Shown: positions 26,370 to 34,614, numbered from the stretch's first letter. The stretch: 64,000 nucleotides of DNA from CAVUDO01 sp963740255 (GCA_963740255.1 CAVUDO010000002.1:2046001-2110000); one strand, 5' to 3'. The notes: generated from the sequence alone by a model not told the origin. Program-made: numbers and translations.

Positions 26370-26433
26370 GGCGGGTCGGACCGGTAGGGCGGCCCGCCCG
26401 GGCGAGGCGCGCCGGACCGGCTGGTAGGGCGGG
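26364..26433. repeat. Three short direct repeats between convergent stop codons
   Basis: The 12-mer (T/C)GGTAGGGCGG(G/C) occurs at 26364-26375, 26382-26393 and 26422-26433. The first copy covers the stop codon of the C-half gene. The repeats occupy most of the space between the two convergent genes of copy 1 and are missing in copy 2. They may be slippage copies of the gene end, or part of a terminator. Confidence 0.5.
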
Positions 26434-26465
26434 CCACACCGTGACGCCAGCCTGAATGGCGGCGC

Positions 26466-27467
26466 CTACCCGTCGAAGTGGATCCGGGCCCCCTCCATCG
26501 ATCGTCCCTCCGTGCCTTCGACGGGACCCCCGCCAGGCTGCTGCAGGGTGACCTCGGCCAGTTCGTCGGAGCCCGCGATCCCGTCCCCGTGCCGGACGAG
26601 GACGGCGTTGCCGAACGGATTGACGCTGCCCCCACCCAGGACGGCGTCACTCCACTGCATCTTGTCGCTGGCCGCCGCGAAGTGGACGTCCCAGGAGGCG
26701 GCGGTGTTGTCCTCCAACCATTCGCCGAGCTTGTGGAGATCGCCTTCGAAGACCTCCTGGAGCGTGACGACGTTCGCCCCGTTGCCGGCGATGATCTGCC
26801 CGATCTCGTCGATGTCGCCGTGGTCGGTGCCGTCCTCACGGCCCTTGAACGGCCACGGCACGTTGCCGAACCCCTGTCCGACGTTGAGATCGAGCACGCG
26901 GACAACGCGCGGCTGCCAGGTGTCGGAGATGGTCGCGAAGCTCCGCCCGGCGCGGCCGAACGCGGACTCCTTCAGCACCAACGCCTCGTCGACGTGCGCG
27001 CGGATGTCGACGGCCGCCGCGACCGCCGAGCGGACCCGCGTCGCCTGGGCTTCGTCGGCGGGATCGAACCAGATCGACCCGGACGACGTCCGCCTGGGGA
27101 CGGACGCCAGCGTGGCCCACTCGTGGTCGAGCAGCGACTGGCTGGACACCAGCACCGCAGCGACCTGCTCGAGCGCGCCCGCGACCGCTTCCAGCCGGCT
27201 CTCCAGCTCGCCCAGATCGGTGGTCAGGCTCAGGCTGTGCCGCAGGTACACGTCGGCGCTGTCGCCTTCCCAGTCCTGGTTGGCCACGAGCGATCTGACC
27301 GACCTGTCCACGGTGGTCTGCGCCGCGCCGGCCCGGACGGCACGCGCCCGCAGGACGCCGGCCGCCTCCCGCAGCGCCGCCGGCGAGGCCTCCAGGTTCC
27401 ACAACGTGCCCGACACCGAGATCCGGTCCGGGCAGGTGGTCGTCGCCGACTCCACGTCGACTGGCAT
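26466..27467 (-). CDS. Split EEP enzyme, N-terminal half, fused to a WXG-type export domain (copy 1)
   Basis: A 333-residue protein. Residues 18-125 form an LXG/WXG-like helical domain with WEG at 66-68 (NQDWEGDSADVYLRH) and heptad-like helices. Residues 130-185 are a further helical linker. Residues 190-333 match only the first half of the EEP fold: VLDLNVGQG with the ligand N195, NVVTLQEVF with the catalytic E238, and FGNAVLVRHG 285-294. The protein stops after EGARIHFDG, the strand that in a normal EEP precedes the TH(V/L) strand. That missing strand starts the EEP part of the convergent gene. I infer obligate pairing of the two products. The ATG at 27467 has a weak ribosome site. Confidence 0.8.
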   Translation of the reverse strand: MPVDVESATTTCPDRISVSGTLWNLEASPAALREAAGVLRARAVRAGAAQTTVDRSVRSLVANQDWEGDSADVYLRHSLSLTTDLGELESRLEAVAGALEQVAAVLVSSQSLLDHEWATLASVPRRTSSGSIWFDPADEAQATRVRSAVAAAVDIRAHVDEALVLKESAFGRAGRSFATISDTWQPRVVRVLDLNVGQGFGNVPWPFKGREDGTDHGDIDEIGQIIAGNGANVVTLQEVFEGDLHKLGEWLEDNTAASWDVHFAAASDKMQWSDAVLGGGSVNPFGNAVLVRHGDGIAGSDELAEVTLQQPGGGPVEGTEGRSMEGARIHFDG

Positions 27468-27706
27468 GAACAACCGTCTTCCTGGCCACGCGGACCGCTC
27501 TTCGATCCGACTCCCGGTGGAGAACGGTAGGTGCCGCGGCGCAGGATTCCGCCGTGTTCGCCAGGTCTCCATGCAATGGACATTCAGACGAAATCGACAC
27601 CCGCCCCGCCAGCGCGTTCGAACTGGGTGGCCGGAGCACCAGCCGCGCCGCCGCTGGGTGTGACGGGGCTCACCGGCCGGTCGGGCGGACCGCTACCGTC
27701 GGAGGA

Positions 27707-28429
27707 ATGACCGACCACGTGCACGCGAACCTGGACCGGATGCGGTGGTTGACCGCCCAGGTGCGGCAGGCCGCGACCACCATGTCCGAGGGACGGTCGG
27801 ATCTTCCGGGCCGCCCGGGCGCGCAGGATGTCGAGATCGACTCGGGGCCGGCCGCCGCCTTCGGGAACACCTCCGGAGCCGCCGCCTGCCATGCCGCCTG
27901 GTGGAGTGCCGAGGTGAGGGCGCGCAGCGCGTACGACAACCAGGCGACCATGCTGGCCTCCGACGTGGACAAGCTCGGTGACGTGGTCGCGTGCTTCGAG
28001 CAGAACGACGACGAGTCGGCCGACCGGATCGTCGCCGCGGGGCGCGGGCTGAACGTGTTCACCACCCACGTCCACAGCGAGCGAAGCCACCAGCGCGGCG
28101 ATGCCGCCGACCAGGAGCGGTCGCGGCAGATCGGAACGGCCGCCGACCACGTGACCGACGCCGTCGGGCCGACTGTGTTCACCGGCGACCTCAACGCCAC
28201 CCGCACCAGCGACACGAACTCGGCGGACGCGATCTCCGCCCTCGTCGAGCGGGACGGCTACACCGACGCCGGTGCCGCGGCGGGCGGCACCTCGCCCAGC
28301 GGCCACCGGATCGACTACGTCTTCACCAGCCCCGGCATCCGCACTCCCGCGTCGGCGGAGCGGGTCGAAGGGGCTCCGTCCGACCACGACGGGATCGCCG
28401 TGGACGTCGACGTCCCGCCCGACTGGTAG
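27707..28429 (+). CDS. Split EEP enzyme, C-terminal half, fused to an EspC-like export domain (copy 2)
   Basis: A 240-residue paralogue of the 25674 gene product, clearly related along its whole length. Residues 1-110: FGNTSGAAACHAAWW (52-66) and CFEQNDDESADRI (96-108), an EspC-like helical export domain, with an insertion near 30-48 that copy 1 lacks. EEP part: GLNVFTTHVH with H121, GDLN 160-163, IDYVFTSP 202-209 and SDH 225-227. GGAGGA precedes the ATG. The stop lies six bases from the stop of the convergent partner. All C-half catalytic motifs are intact, which argues against decay. Confidence 0.8.
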   Translation: MTDHVHANLDRMRWLTAQVRQAATTMSEGRSDLPGRPGAQDVEIDSGPAAAFGNTSGAAACHAAWWSAEVRARSAYDNQATMLASDVDKLGDVVACFEQNDDESADRIVAAGRGLNVFTTHVHSERSHQRGDAADQERSRQIGTAADHVTDAVGPTVFTGDLNATRTSDTNSADAISALVERDGYTDAGAAAGGTSPSGHRIDYVFTSPGIRTPASAERVEGAPSDHDGIAVDVDVPPDW

Positions 28430-28435
28430 GCAGGC

Positions 28436-29464
28436 TCACCGTTCGTCGAGGTGGATCCGGGCGCCCTCCAGCGACCGTCCCTCCCGGCCGGCGCCCAGGA
28501 ACCCCGGCTTCTCCAGGGTGGTCTCCTTCAACTCCTCCGACCCGGTGATCCCCTCGCCGTGCCGCACGAGGACGGCGTTGCCGAACGGTTGGGGACCCCC
28601 GCCGTCCCATTGGACCTTGCTGCCGGCCGCCGCGAAGTGGACGTCCCACTCCTCGCCGGTGTTCGCCTCCAACCACGTCTCGAGCCTGCCCAGGTCGCCT
28701 CGGAAGACCTCCTGGAGCGTGACGACGTTCGCGTCGCTCCCGGCGATGACCTGCCCGATGTCGTCGATGTCGCCGCGGTCGGTGCCGTCCTCGCGGTCGG
28801 AGTCGGGCCACGGCACGTTGCCGAAACCCTGGCCGATGTTGAGGTCGAGCACGCGGAGGGAACGCGGCTGCCATGCCTTCTGGATTCTCGCCAGGTCCCT
28901 GTCCGCGGTCTTGAAGACGGGCTCGGTGACCGCGAACGCGTCGTCCACCCGGGCCCGGATATCGGTCGCGGCGTCGACCGCCGAGCGCACGAGCGTTGCC
29001 TGCTTCTCGTCGACCGGGTCGAACGAGAGGTTCCCCCGCACGGCCGTCCTGGGAACGGCGGCGAGCTTGGCCCACTCGTCGTCGAGCATCGACTGTCCGG
29101 ACGACAGGGCCGAGGCAAGGTAGTCGAGCGCGTCGGCGACCGATCGGAGCCGGCCCTCGGTCTCGCCGAGGTCGCCGGTCAACTTCCGGCGGTGCCGCTG
29201 GTACACGTCCGCGCTGGCACCGGTCCAGTCTTCGTTGCCGACCAGTTGAGCGGCGGACTGATCCACGACGGTCTGCGCCGACCCCGCCCGGAATGCCCGT
29301 GCCCGCGCGTCGCCCGCGGCCGCCTCCAGGGTGGCGGGGGACGCGTCCAGGTCCCACAAGGTGCCCGCCACCTGGATGTGACCTGGCCCGGTCGGGCCGG
29401 CGGTCGCGGCGGTGGTCGCCGCCGCGGGTACAGCAGGGAGCTCGGCGTCACCGGGTCCGGCCAT
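28436..29464 (-). CDS. Split EEP enzyme, N-terminal half, fused to a WXG-type export domain (copy 2)
   Basis: A 342-residue paralogue of the 26466-27467 product. After a Pro/Ala/Thr-rich leader, the helical export domain carries WTG at 80-82 (NEDWTGASADVYQRH). The EEP half has VLDLNIGQG with N209, NVVTLQEVF with E252 and FGNAVLVRHG 294-303, and ends at EGARIHLDER. The acidic ligand set of the second half is absent and present in the convergent gene. The ATG at 29464 follows GCGAGGAG by eight bases; an ATG at 29482 is less likely. Both copies end the EEP half at the same point, so the break is ancestral to the duplication. Confidence 0.8.
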   Translation of the reverse strand: MAGPGDAELPAVPAAATTAATAGPTGPGHIQVAGTLWDLDASPATLEAAAGDARARAFRAGSAQTVVDQSAAQLVGNEDWTGASADVYQRHRRKLTGDLGETEGRLRSVADALDYLASALSSGQSMLDDEWAKLAAVPRTAVRGNLSFDPVDEKQATLVRSAVDAATDIRARVDDAFAVTEPVFKTADRDLARIQKAWQPRSLRVLDLNIGQGFGNVPWPDSDREDGTDRGDIDDIGQVIAGSDANVVTLQEVFRGDLGRLETWLEANTGEEWDVHFAAAGSKVQWDGGGPQPFGNAVLVRHGEGITGSEELKETTLEKPGFLGAGREGRSLEGARIHLDER

Positions 29465-29672
29465 TCGTCGACTCCTCGCCATGCACCGGGCCGGTTGCCA
29501 ACCGCTCGGCGCGAAGATGAACCGCGGGTCACCCGAGTCCTGGGGGCTGCCCGGCGGGGCTGCCCGGCGTGCGCCCGTGCAGGGGGCCTGGTGCGGAATG
29601 TTCCCACGGCGGCCGGGTGCGTGTCACCGGGGTGCGCACCGGTCGGGCCGCTCCGGTCTACAGTTTCCGGTC

Positions 29673-30146
29673 ATGACGCTCTATGCCGCCTACGGGACGA
29701 ACATGGACCCGACGCGGATGCGGGAGCGGTGCCCGCAGTCCCCGTTCGCCGGGATCGGCTGGCTGGAAGGCTGGCGGTTGACGTTCGGGGGCGAGGAGTA
29801 CGGCTGGGAAGGCGCGCTGTCCACGATCGTGGAGGAGCCGGGCTCCCGGGTGTTCGTCGCGCTCTACGACGTGAGCGAGTTCGACGAGCCGGTGCTGGAC
29901 CGCTGGGAGGGCACCGACCAGGACCTCAACCGCAAGATCCGGGTCCGGGTGGAGACCCTCGACGGCGACCAGCTCGCCTGGCTGTACGTGCTCAACCTCT
30001 ACGAGGGCGGGCTGCCGTCCGCCCGGTACCTCGGCATGATCGCGGACGCCGCCGAGGCCGCCGGAGCGCCCGACGACTACGTCCAGGAGCTGCGCGCCAG
30101 GCCCTGCAAGTCGGTGGGACCGGGCACGCCACCCGACGAACTCTAA
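29673..30146 (+). CDS. Gamma-glutamylcyclotransferase-like protein
   Basis: A 157-residue protein of the GGCT/AIG2-like fold. Seen: the N-terminal YAAYGTNMDPTRMRERCP, the substrate-loop signature (YGTNM), GWRLTFGG, VFVALYDVSEFDEPVLDRWEG with the catalytic acid region, and a C-terminal NLYEGGLPSARYLGMIADAAE typical of actinomycete members. Known: such enzymes release 5-oxoproline from gamma-glutamyl amines. This would fit loosely with the 5-oxoprolinase genes at 54.2-56.5 kb, although they are not adjacent. The ATG at 29673 matches family starts. Confidence 0.8.
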   Translation: MTLYAAYGTNMDPTRMRERCPQSPFAGIGWLEGWRLTFGGEEYGWEGALSTIVEEPGSRVFVALYDVSEFDEPVLDRWEGTDQDLNRKIRVRVETLDGDQLAWLYVLNLYEGGLPSARYLGMIADAAEAAGAPDDYVQELRARPCKSVGPGTPPDEL

Positions 30147-30162
30147 CGCCCGTCCCCTCGGC

Positions 30163-30178
30163 CGCCTCCGTGGAGGCG
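30163..30178. terminator. Possible short terminator hairpin between convergent genes
   Basis: CGCCTCC and GGAGGCG form a near-perfect inverted repeat between the GGCT-like and membrane hydrolase stops. The loop is very short and no T tract follows, so support is low. Confidence 0.25.
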
Positions 30179-30209
30179 CGGTGGGACGTCGCGCTCCACA
30201 GGACGTGCG

Positions 30210-32714
30210 CTAACCCGGCAGGCGCGCCCGCATGGCCACGAACGCCCGCCGGAGCCACGACACCGGGGTGCCGACCACGACCCCGGCCTGGTAGAACCGG
30301 GCCGCCGCGGCTTCGGACAGCACCGGGCTCCCGGCCTCGGCGGCGGGTTCCCCGCTCCGGGGCGACGCCGGCAGCGACGCGACCAGACCGGCCAGCACGC
30401 GGTCGTAGGCAGGGTCCTCCTGGTAGTCGGAGTGGCCGTAGAGCGGCGGCGTGGTGGTGTCCCACGGCGGGATGTCGGCCAGCAACGGGTCGACGAACCG
30501 GATGTCCCGGCCGCCCGGGCGGGGCGACCACACCCAGCTCCCGATCGGGTCGGTGCGCCGCCACAGGTTCTTCCACCGGCTCGGGCCCGCCGCGGTGCCG
30601 AGCTTCGCGGCGACCGCGTCCAGGCAACGCTCGCCGAAGTAGACCGGGAAGTACCGCGCGTAGAGGCGGCGCAGGGGTGAGCCGTAGGTCAACATCGCGA
30701 CCCGGCCCCGGACGTCGTCGGTGAGCTGGAGCACGGCTGCCGCGGCCAGCACCGATCCCTGGCTGTGCCCGGACAGCACGACACCGCCGCGGGGGGCGGC
30801 GAGGTCGCCCGCGCCCGTCGGCGCGACCGGCGGCAGCGGCTCGGACGACGGCGCACCGGAGAGCCAGGTGAGGCGCTGGACCAGTTCCGGCACCACCCGT
30901 TCGGCATAGCAGGGCGGGGCGAGCGGGTGCGCGTCCCGCGGCCAGAACGTGCCGAGGTCCCAGGCGATGCCGACGAGCCGCCGGTACTCCTGGTTGCGGT
31001 AGGTCTGGATGCCGAGCCAGACCAGGCCGAACGCCGAGAGGCCGATCAGCCACGTGCCGATCTGGGTGATCCACCCGACCGCGGCGGCCGACCACCCCGC
31101 GTCGCCGAAGAACAACCGCGGGTCGGGATTGCCGAGCGCGACGATCAGGCACACCACGGCAGCGCCCAGGACGCCGGGGACGAACAGCACCGTGACCAGC
31201 AGCGGCGCCCGGTCTGTCAGCCGGGCGTTGCCGATCGCGCCCTGGATCTGCCGGAACCGGCGGTGCCGCGGCTGCCCCGCGGCAGGCTCGGGCCCCATGT
31301 CCTCGACCACGTCGTCGCGGGCGGCGGCGGACAGCCGGCGGCGCAGCACCGGCAGGAACCCGACCACGACGAGCACGATGGCGGCCACGGCGAAGCTGAA
31401 GCTGAAGCCCGCCCACGCGTACGACCGGGGCACCACCCGGTCGTCCAGGAACGACGCGACCCGGTAGGCCATGCCGGCCGCCAGCGCACAGGCCAGGAAC
31501 AGCGCGAACGCACCGACCACGGCCGGGCCGAACCCGGCGAACGCCGGCGCCGACCCCCCGACCCGGTACCGCCGCAGCAGCACCAGCGCTCCGGCGATCG
31601 CGAGCAGCAGCACGAACTGCGCGATGAACACCACGGTGACGGTGCCCGAGTAGCCCGGCAGCGATCCGGCCGAGGTCCAGTCGGACCGCACCCAGGCGGC
31701 GTAGGCGAGCACCACACCGACGAGCACCAGCGCGAGGGTGCGCAGCGTGTCGCCGGCCAGGGTCAGTCGAGGTGCCTCCGCCTCGCGGTCGGCGACCGCG
31801 GGCACCCACATCGCGAGCACCGAGATCGCGATCACAAACGCCGCCACGGCGAACAGCACCAGCCCGACCGTCGGCAACCAGTCCGGCCCGCCCGGCGCCC
31901 GGTCGTGCAGGTACACCGGCCAGGCCACCAGCGCGGCGACAGTGGCCAGGCCGCTCGCCACGTGCACGGCCCGCAGCCGCCCCACGGCGTGCCGGCCGTA
32001 CCAGAACCCGCCGTCGGTCAGGTCGCCGCTGGCCTTCTCGACACCGGCGGGGTAGGCCTCGTACTTCGCCCAGGTGCGCTTGCCGAGGTACCAGAGGAAG
32101 AACACCGCGGCCAGCGGCACCGCCGCTCCGAACGCCAGCCGCACACCCGGCGCGGAGAACGCGTCCCGGGACAGGAAGCTCAGGTACCACCGGGAGTCGC
32201 CGCACGCCGTGCCGGCGCACTGCCAGGCGGCCAGGTCCAGGCCGATGCCGGCCACCGCGAGCACGAGCGTGCCGGTGAGGGTCAACGCGAGCGTCCGGTT
32301 GAGGTTGAGGAAGAGCCGGTCGACGAACCGGAACGCCGCGGGGTCACCAGGCTCCGCCGCCACCCCGGGCCTCGCCTTGACTCTCGGCTTCGCCTTGGCC
32401 GGACGCAGGAACGGCGCGACGTTGACCAGCATGAACGGCAACAGCAGCAGCCAGAACGCCCGGGCTGCGGTGCCCGAGGTGAGGTTGCCCCAGCTGTACG
32501 CCTCCAGCCGGACGCCGGCCGGCCCGGTCTCCCCGCCGTACGCCGGGTGCGGGCGGTAGAAACCGGCCTCGCTGTTGCCCGCCACCCGGGCGAGCACCGG
32601 CCGGTAGAGCATCCCCTCGGGCGGCGAGCCGCTCACGCCGTGGACGCGGAGCTCGGTGACCGCGGCCGGGCCGGCCGCGGAGGAGTCGGGCACGGGGTCT
32701 CCGGCACCGTTCAT
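30210..32714 (-). CDS. Polytopic membrane protein with an alpha/beta-hydrolase (lipase-like) domain
   Basis: An 834-residue integral membrane protein. Seen: near the N-terminus TELRVHGVSGSPPEGML, resembling the HG oxyanion strand of lipases; then about ten hydrophobic helices over residues 80-560 (for instance FWLLLLPFMLVNVAPFL); then GGVVLSGHSQGSVLAAA near 645, a nucleophile elbow with Ser; and LYGHSDYQEDPAYDRVL near 745, which may hold the catalytic His. So the hydrolase seems to be interrupted by the membrane region. The ATG at 32714 has GGAGG five bases upstream; a GTG at 32726 is possible. The substrate is unknown, with a membrane lipid or secreted ester as guesses. Confidence 0.7.
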   Translation of the reverse strand: MNGAGDPVPDSSAAGPAAVTELRVHGVSGSPPEGMLYRPVLARVAGNSEAGFYRPHPAYGGETGPAGVRLEAYSWGNLTSGTAARAFWLLLLPFMLVNVAPFLRPAKAKPRVKARPGVAAEPGDPAAFRFVDRLFLNLNRTLALTLTGTLVLAVAGIGLDLAAWQCAGTACGDSRWYLSFLSRDAFSAPGVRLAFGAAVPLAAVFFLWYLGKRTWAKYEAYPAGVEKASGDLTDGGFWYGRHAVGRLRAVHVASGLATVAALVAWPVYLHDRAPGGPDWLPTVGLVLFAVAAFVIAISVLAMWVPAVADREAEAPRLTLAGDTLRTLALVLVGVVLAYAAWVRSDWTSAGSLPGYSGTVTVVFIAQFVLLLAIAGALVLLRRYRVGGSAPAFAGFGPAVVGAFALFLACALAAGMAYRVASFLDDRVVPRSYAWAGFSFSFAVAAIVLVVVGFLPVLRRRLSAAARDDVVEDMGPEPAAGQPRHRRFRQIQGAIGNARLTDRAPLLVTVLFVPGVLGAAVVCLIVALGNPDPRLFFGDAGWSAAAVGWITQIGTWLIGLSAFGLVWLGIQTYRNQEYRRLVGIAWDLGTFWPRDAHPLAPPCYAERVVPELVQRLTWLSGAPSSEPLPPVAPTGAGDLAAPRGGVVLSGHSQGSVLAAAAVLQLTDDVRGRVAMLTYGSPLRRLYARYFPVYFGERCLDAVAAKLGTAAGPSRWKNLWRRTDPIGSWVWSPRPGGRDIRFVDPLLADIPPWDTTTPPLYGHSDYQEDPAYDRVLAGLVASLPASPRSGEPAAEAGSPVLSEAAAARFYQAGVVVGTPVSWLRRAFVAMRARLPG

Positions 32715-32887
32715 AGCGCCCTCCACAACTCGGCTGCGTCCCGCACGCTACGCCTCGCCACCGACCGGACGGGTCACCTTCCCGACACTCCACATCGGCA
32801 CCCGCGGTCCACAGAAGCCCACCATTCGGCCGCCGAGGCGCGGCGCGGAACGGGCGCTCCGAACCCTGCGAGGTGCTCTGACCTGGA

Positions 32888-32986
32888 GCCCGCTCAGGTG
32901 CGTCGATCGCAAGGCGGAGGGCCTCGTGGCGTAGCGACGCCACCTGCGAGGCCCGACAACGCCGCGAGCGACGTGCCTGAGCGGGC
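32888..32986. repeat. Large nested inverted repeat upstream of the DNA ligase gene
   Basis: The outer arms (32888-32905 and 32969-32986) pair at 16 of 18 positions. Inside, GGGCCTCG (32919-32926) pairs with CGAGGCCC (32947-32954), and TGGCGT (32927-32932) pairs with ACGCCA (32937-32942) around an AGCG loop; GGCG (32913-32916) can pair with CGCC (32960-32963). The element fills a third of the 290-bp gap between the divergent membrane hydrolase and ligase genes and ends about 30 bp before the ligase start. It could be a leader RNA structure, a terminator-like block or a small mobile repeat. Confidence 0.6.
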
Positions 32987-33016
32987 CGCGCAGAAAGGCG
33001 TGATAGACAGGTCGGT

Positions 33017-33991
33017 GTGAGTTCGCCGCCCGAACGGATACCGCCGATGCTGGCCACACCCGGTGTGCTGCCTGGGCCCGCGGCCGACGACGCCTTCGGC
33101 TACGAGATGAAGTGGGACGGCGTCCGGGTGATGCTCCACCTCTCCGGCGCGACGGTGTGGGCGAAGTCGCGCACCGACCGGGACGTCACGACCACCTACC
33201 CCGAGCTGCAGGCGCTCGGGGCGGCGTCCGGCGCGCGGGCGTGCGTGCTGGACGGCGAGGTGGTCGCGGTGGACGGGACCGGCCGGATCAGCTTCGGCGC
33301 GCTGCAACCCCGGATGCACGCGGCCCGCCCCACCCCGGCCCTGCTCGAACGGATCCCGGTGACGTACCTGGTCTTCGACCTGCTCCACCTGGACGACACG
33401 TCCACCGTGGACCTCCCCTACGCGGCACGACGGGAGCTGCTCACCTCGCTCCGGCTGCGCGGCCCGCACTGGCGCACCCCGCCCTCCTTCGTCGGCAACG
33501 GCGAGCAGGCGCTGGCCACCAGCCTCGCACAGGGCCTGGAGGGCATCGTGGCCAAGCGTCTGGTTTCGCGGTACCAGCCCGGCCGCCGGTCGCCGGACTG
33601 GATCAAGGTGAAGAACGTCCGCACCCAGGAGGCGGTGGTAGGCGGCTGGCGCCCGGGCAAGGGCCGCCGCGAGGGTGGGGTCGGGTCGCTGCTGCTCGGC
33701 ATTCCCACGTCGGACGGATTGCTCTACGTGGGCCATGTCGGCACCGGCTTCACCGACGCGGTGCTGGACGACCTGGCGGCGCGACTCGGTCCGCACGAAC
33801 GCCGGGACAGCCCCTTTTCCGCGCCGCTGCCGCGCCCCCACGCCAAGGACGCCCACTGGGTGACCCCGACGCTGGTGGGCGAGGTGGTCTACGCGGAGCG
33901 GACGGGCGAGGGCATGCTCCGGCACCCCGCCTGGCGCGGTCTCCGCCCGGACAAGCGCCCCGCCGACGTCCGGTGGGAGGAGCGGCCCTGA
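33017..33991 (+). CDS. ligC: ATP-dependent DNA ligase (LigC/LigD-type)
   Basis: Seals DNA nicks through a lysyl-AMP intermediate. Seen: 324 residues with the adenylation motif EMKWDGVRVM (K near 36), CVLDGEVVA (motif III), YLVFDLLHL, GLEGIVAKRL (motif IV) and PDWIKVKN (motif V), then an OB-fold domain with LLLGIPTSDGLLYVGHVGTGF. There is no nuclease or polymerase domain and no Ku gene nearby, so it is a stand-alone ligase of the bacterial NHEJ or repair group. The GTG at 33017 gives the compact N-terminus usual for such ligases. Confidence 0.88.
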   Translation: MSSPPERIPPMLATPGVLPGPAADDAFGYEMKWDGVRVMLHLSGATVWAKSRTDRDVTTTYPELQALGAASGARACVLDGEVVAVDGTGRISFGALQPRMHAARPTPALLERIPVTYLVFDLLHLDDTSTVDLPYAARRELLTSLRLRGPHWRTPPSFVGNGEQALATSLAQGLEGIVAKRLVSRYQPGRRSPDWIKVKNVRTQEAVVGGWRPGKGRREGGVGSLLLGIPTSDGLLYVGHVGTGFTDAVLDDLAARLGPHERRDSPFSAPLPRPHAKDAHWVTPTLVGEVVYAERTGEGMLRHPAWRGLRPDKRPADVRWEERP

Positions 33992-34097
33992 CCGTCGGCC
34001 GGCAGCCATGTCGCCGGTCGGGCCCCGGTCGTCTCTGGTCGTCTCCGGTTCGGCACCGACGATCCGCACAAGCCGAGCAACGCATCGGAACGCGTGC

Positions 34098-34442
34098 TCA
34101 GCCTGTTGGCGGGTCCTCCCCGAACTCCCGCACGATCTCCCGGAGCCCGGCCGCCGCCGCGGGGTCGATCGTGAGGAGTTGGCGCAGCGACCCCCGCCAC
34201 TGGTGTTCCAGGCTGTGCCCGACCTTCTCCCGGTCGGCCCCGGATGCCTCCAGCTCGCGGCGCGACGCGTCCAGCAGGGCGGTCATGACGTGGGTCTGGC
34301 CGGGATCGTCGTGGGCGATCAGCCGGGCGACGCGGCTTCGCACCTGCGCCCACCGCAGGCTGGCCATCGCGCCGACCAGCACCCGGGCGCCGGCCTCGGC
34401 CAACGCTGCGATCTGGACCACCGCGTCGTCGTCCCCATCCAT
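34098..34442 (-). CDS. Small conserved actinomycete protein of unknown function
   Basis: A 114-residue helical protein. Seen: AALAEAGARVLVGAMASLRWAQ, then RRELEASGADREKV and WRGSLRQLLTIDPAAAAGLREIV. This W-x3-L-x2-L-pattern with a PAAA-x2-LR tail is common in small actinomycete proteins found beside regulators or effectors; I know no proven role. The ATG at 34442 begins the conserved part. It converges on the DNA ligase, with about 100 bp of non-coding sequence between. Confidence 0.55.
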   Translation of the reverse strand: MDGDDDAVVQIAALAEAGARVLVGAMASLRWAQVRSRVARLIAHDDPGQTHVMTALLDASRRELEASGADREKVGHSLEHQWRGSLRQLLTIDPAAAAGLREIVREFGEDPPTG

Positions 34443-34614
34443 GCCGGTAACCCCCGGACGTCGGAGCCGCTGAGAGCGAGCAGCCAGTCTATCCACAGCG
34501 GACGGTCCGGTCACCCGCACGGAGGGGGACGGTGTCCCCGCTGGACGTCCGTCGCCAGCTCGTCCTTTCGTCCGAAAGAACGCGGTTGCCCCGCAACAAC
34601 GCCGAACGTGCGCG

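Noticed and set aside
25990..26468. A phase-variable invertible segment that could join the two EEP halves into one gene
   Set aside because: Inverting the C-half would restore a full domain, but I found no inverted repeats at the needed borders and no recombinase gene nearby.
25674..29464. The split EEP genes as debris of a single gene broken by inversion
   Set aside because: Each half has its own start, ribosome site in three of four cases and its own export-type domain, and the split point and catalytic residues are identical in two diverged copies. Debris would be expected to lose motifs.
32888..32986. tRNA or tmRNA gene
   Set aside because: The fold is a long nested stem without a T-loop (TTCGA-type) or acceptor CCA pattern.
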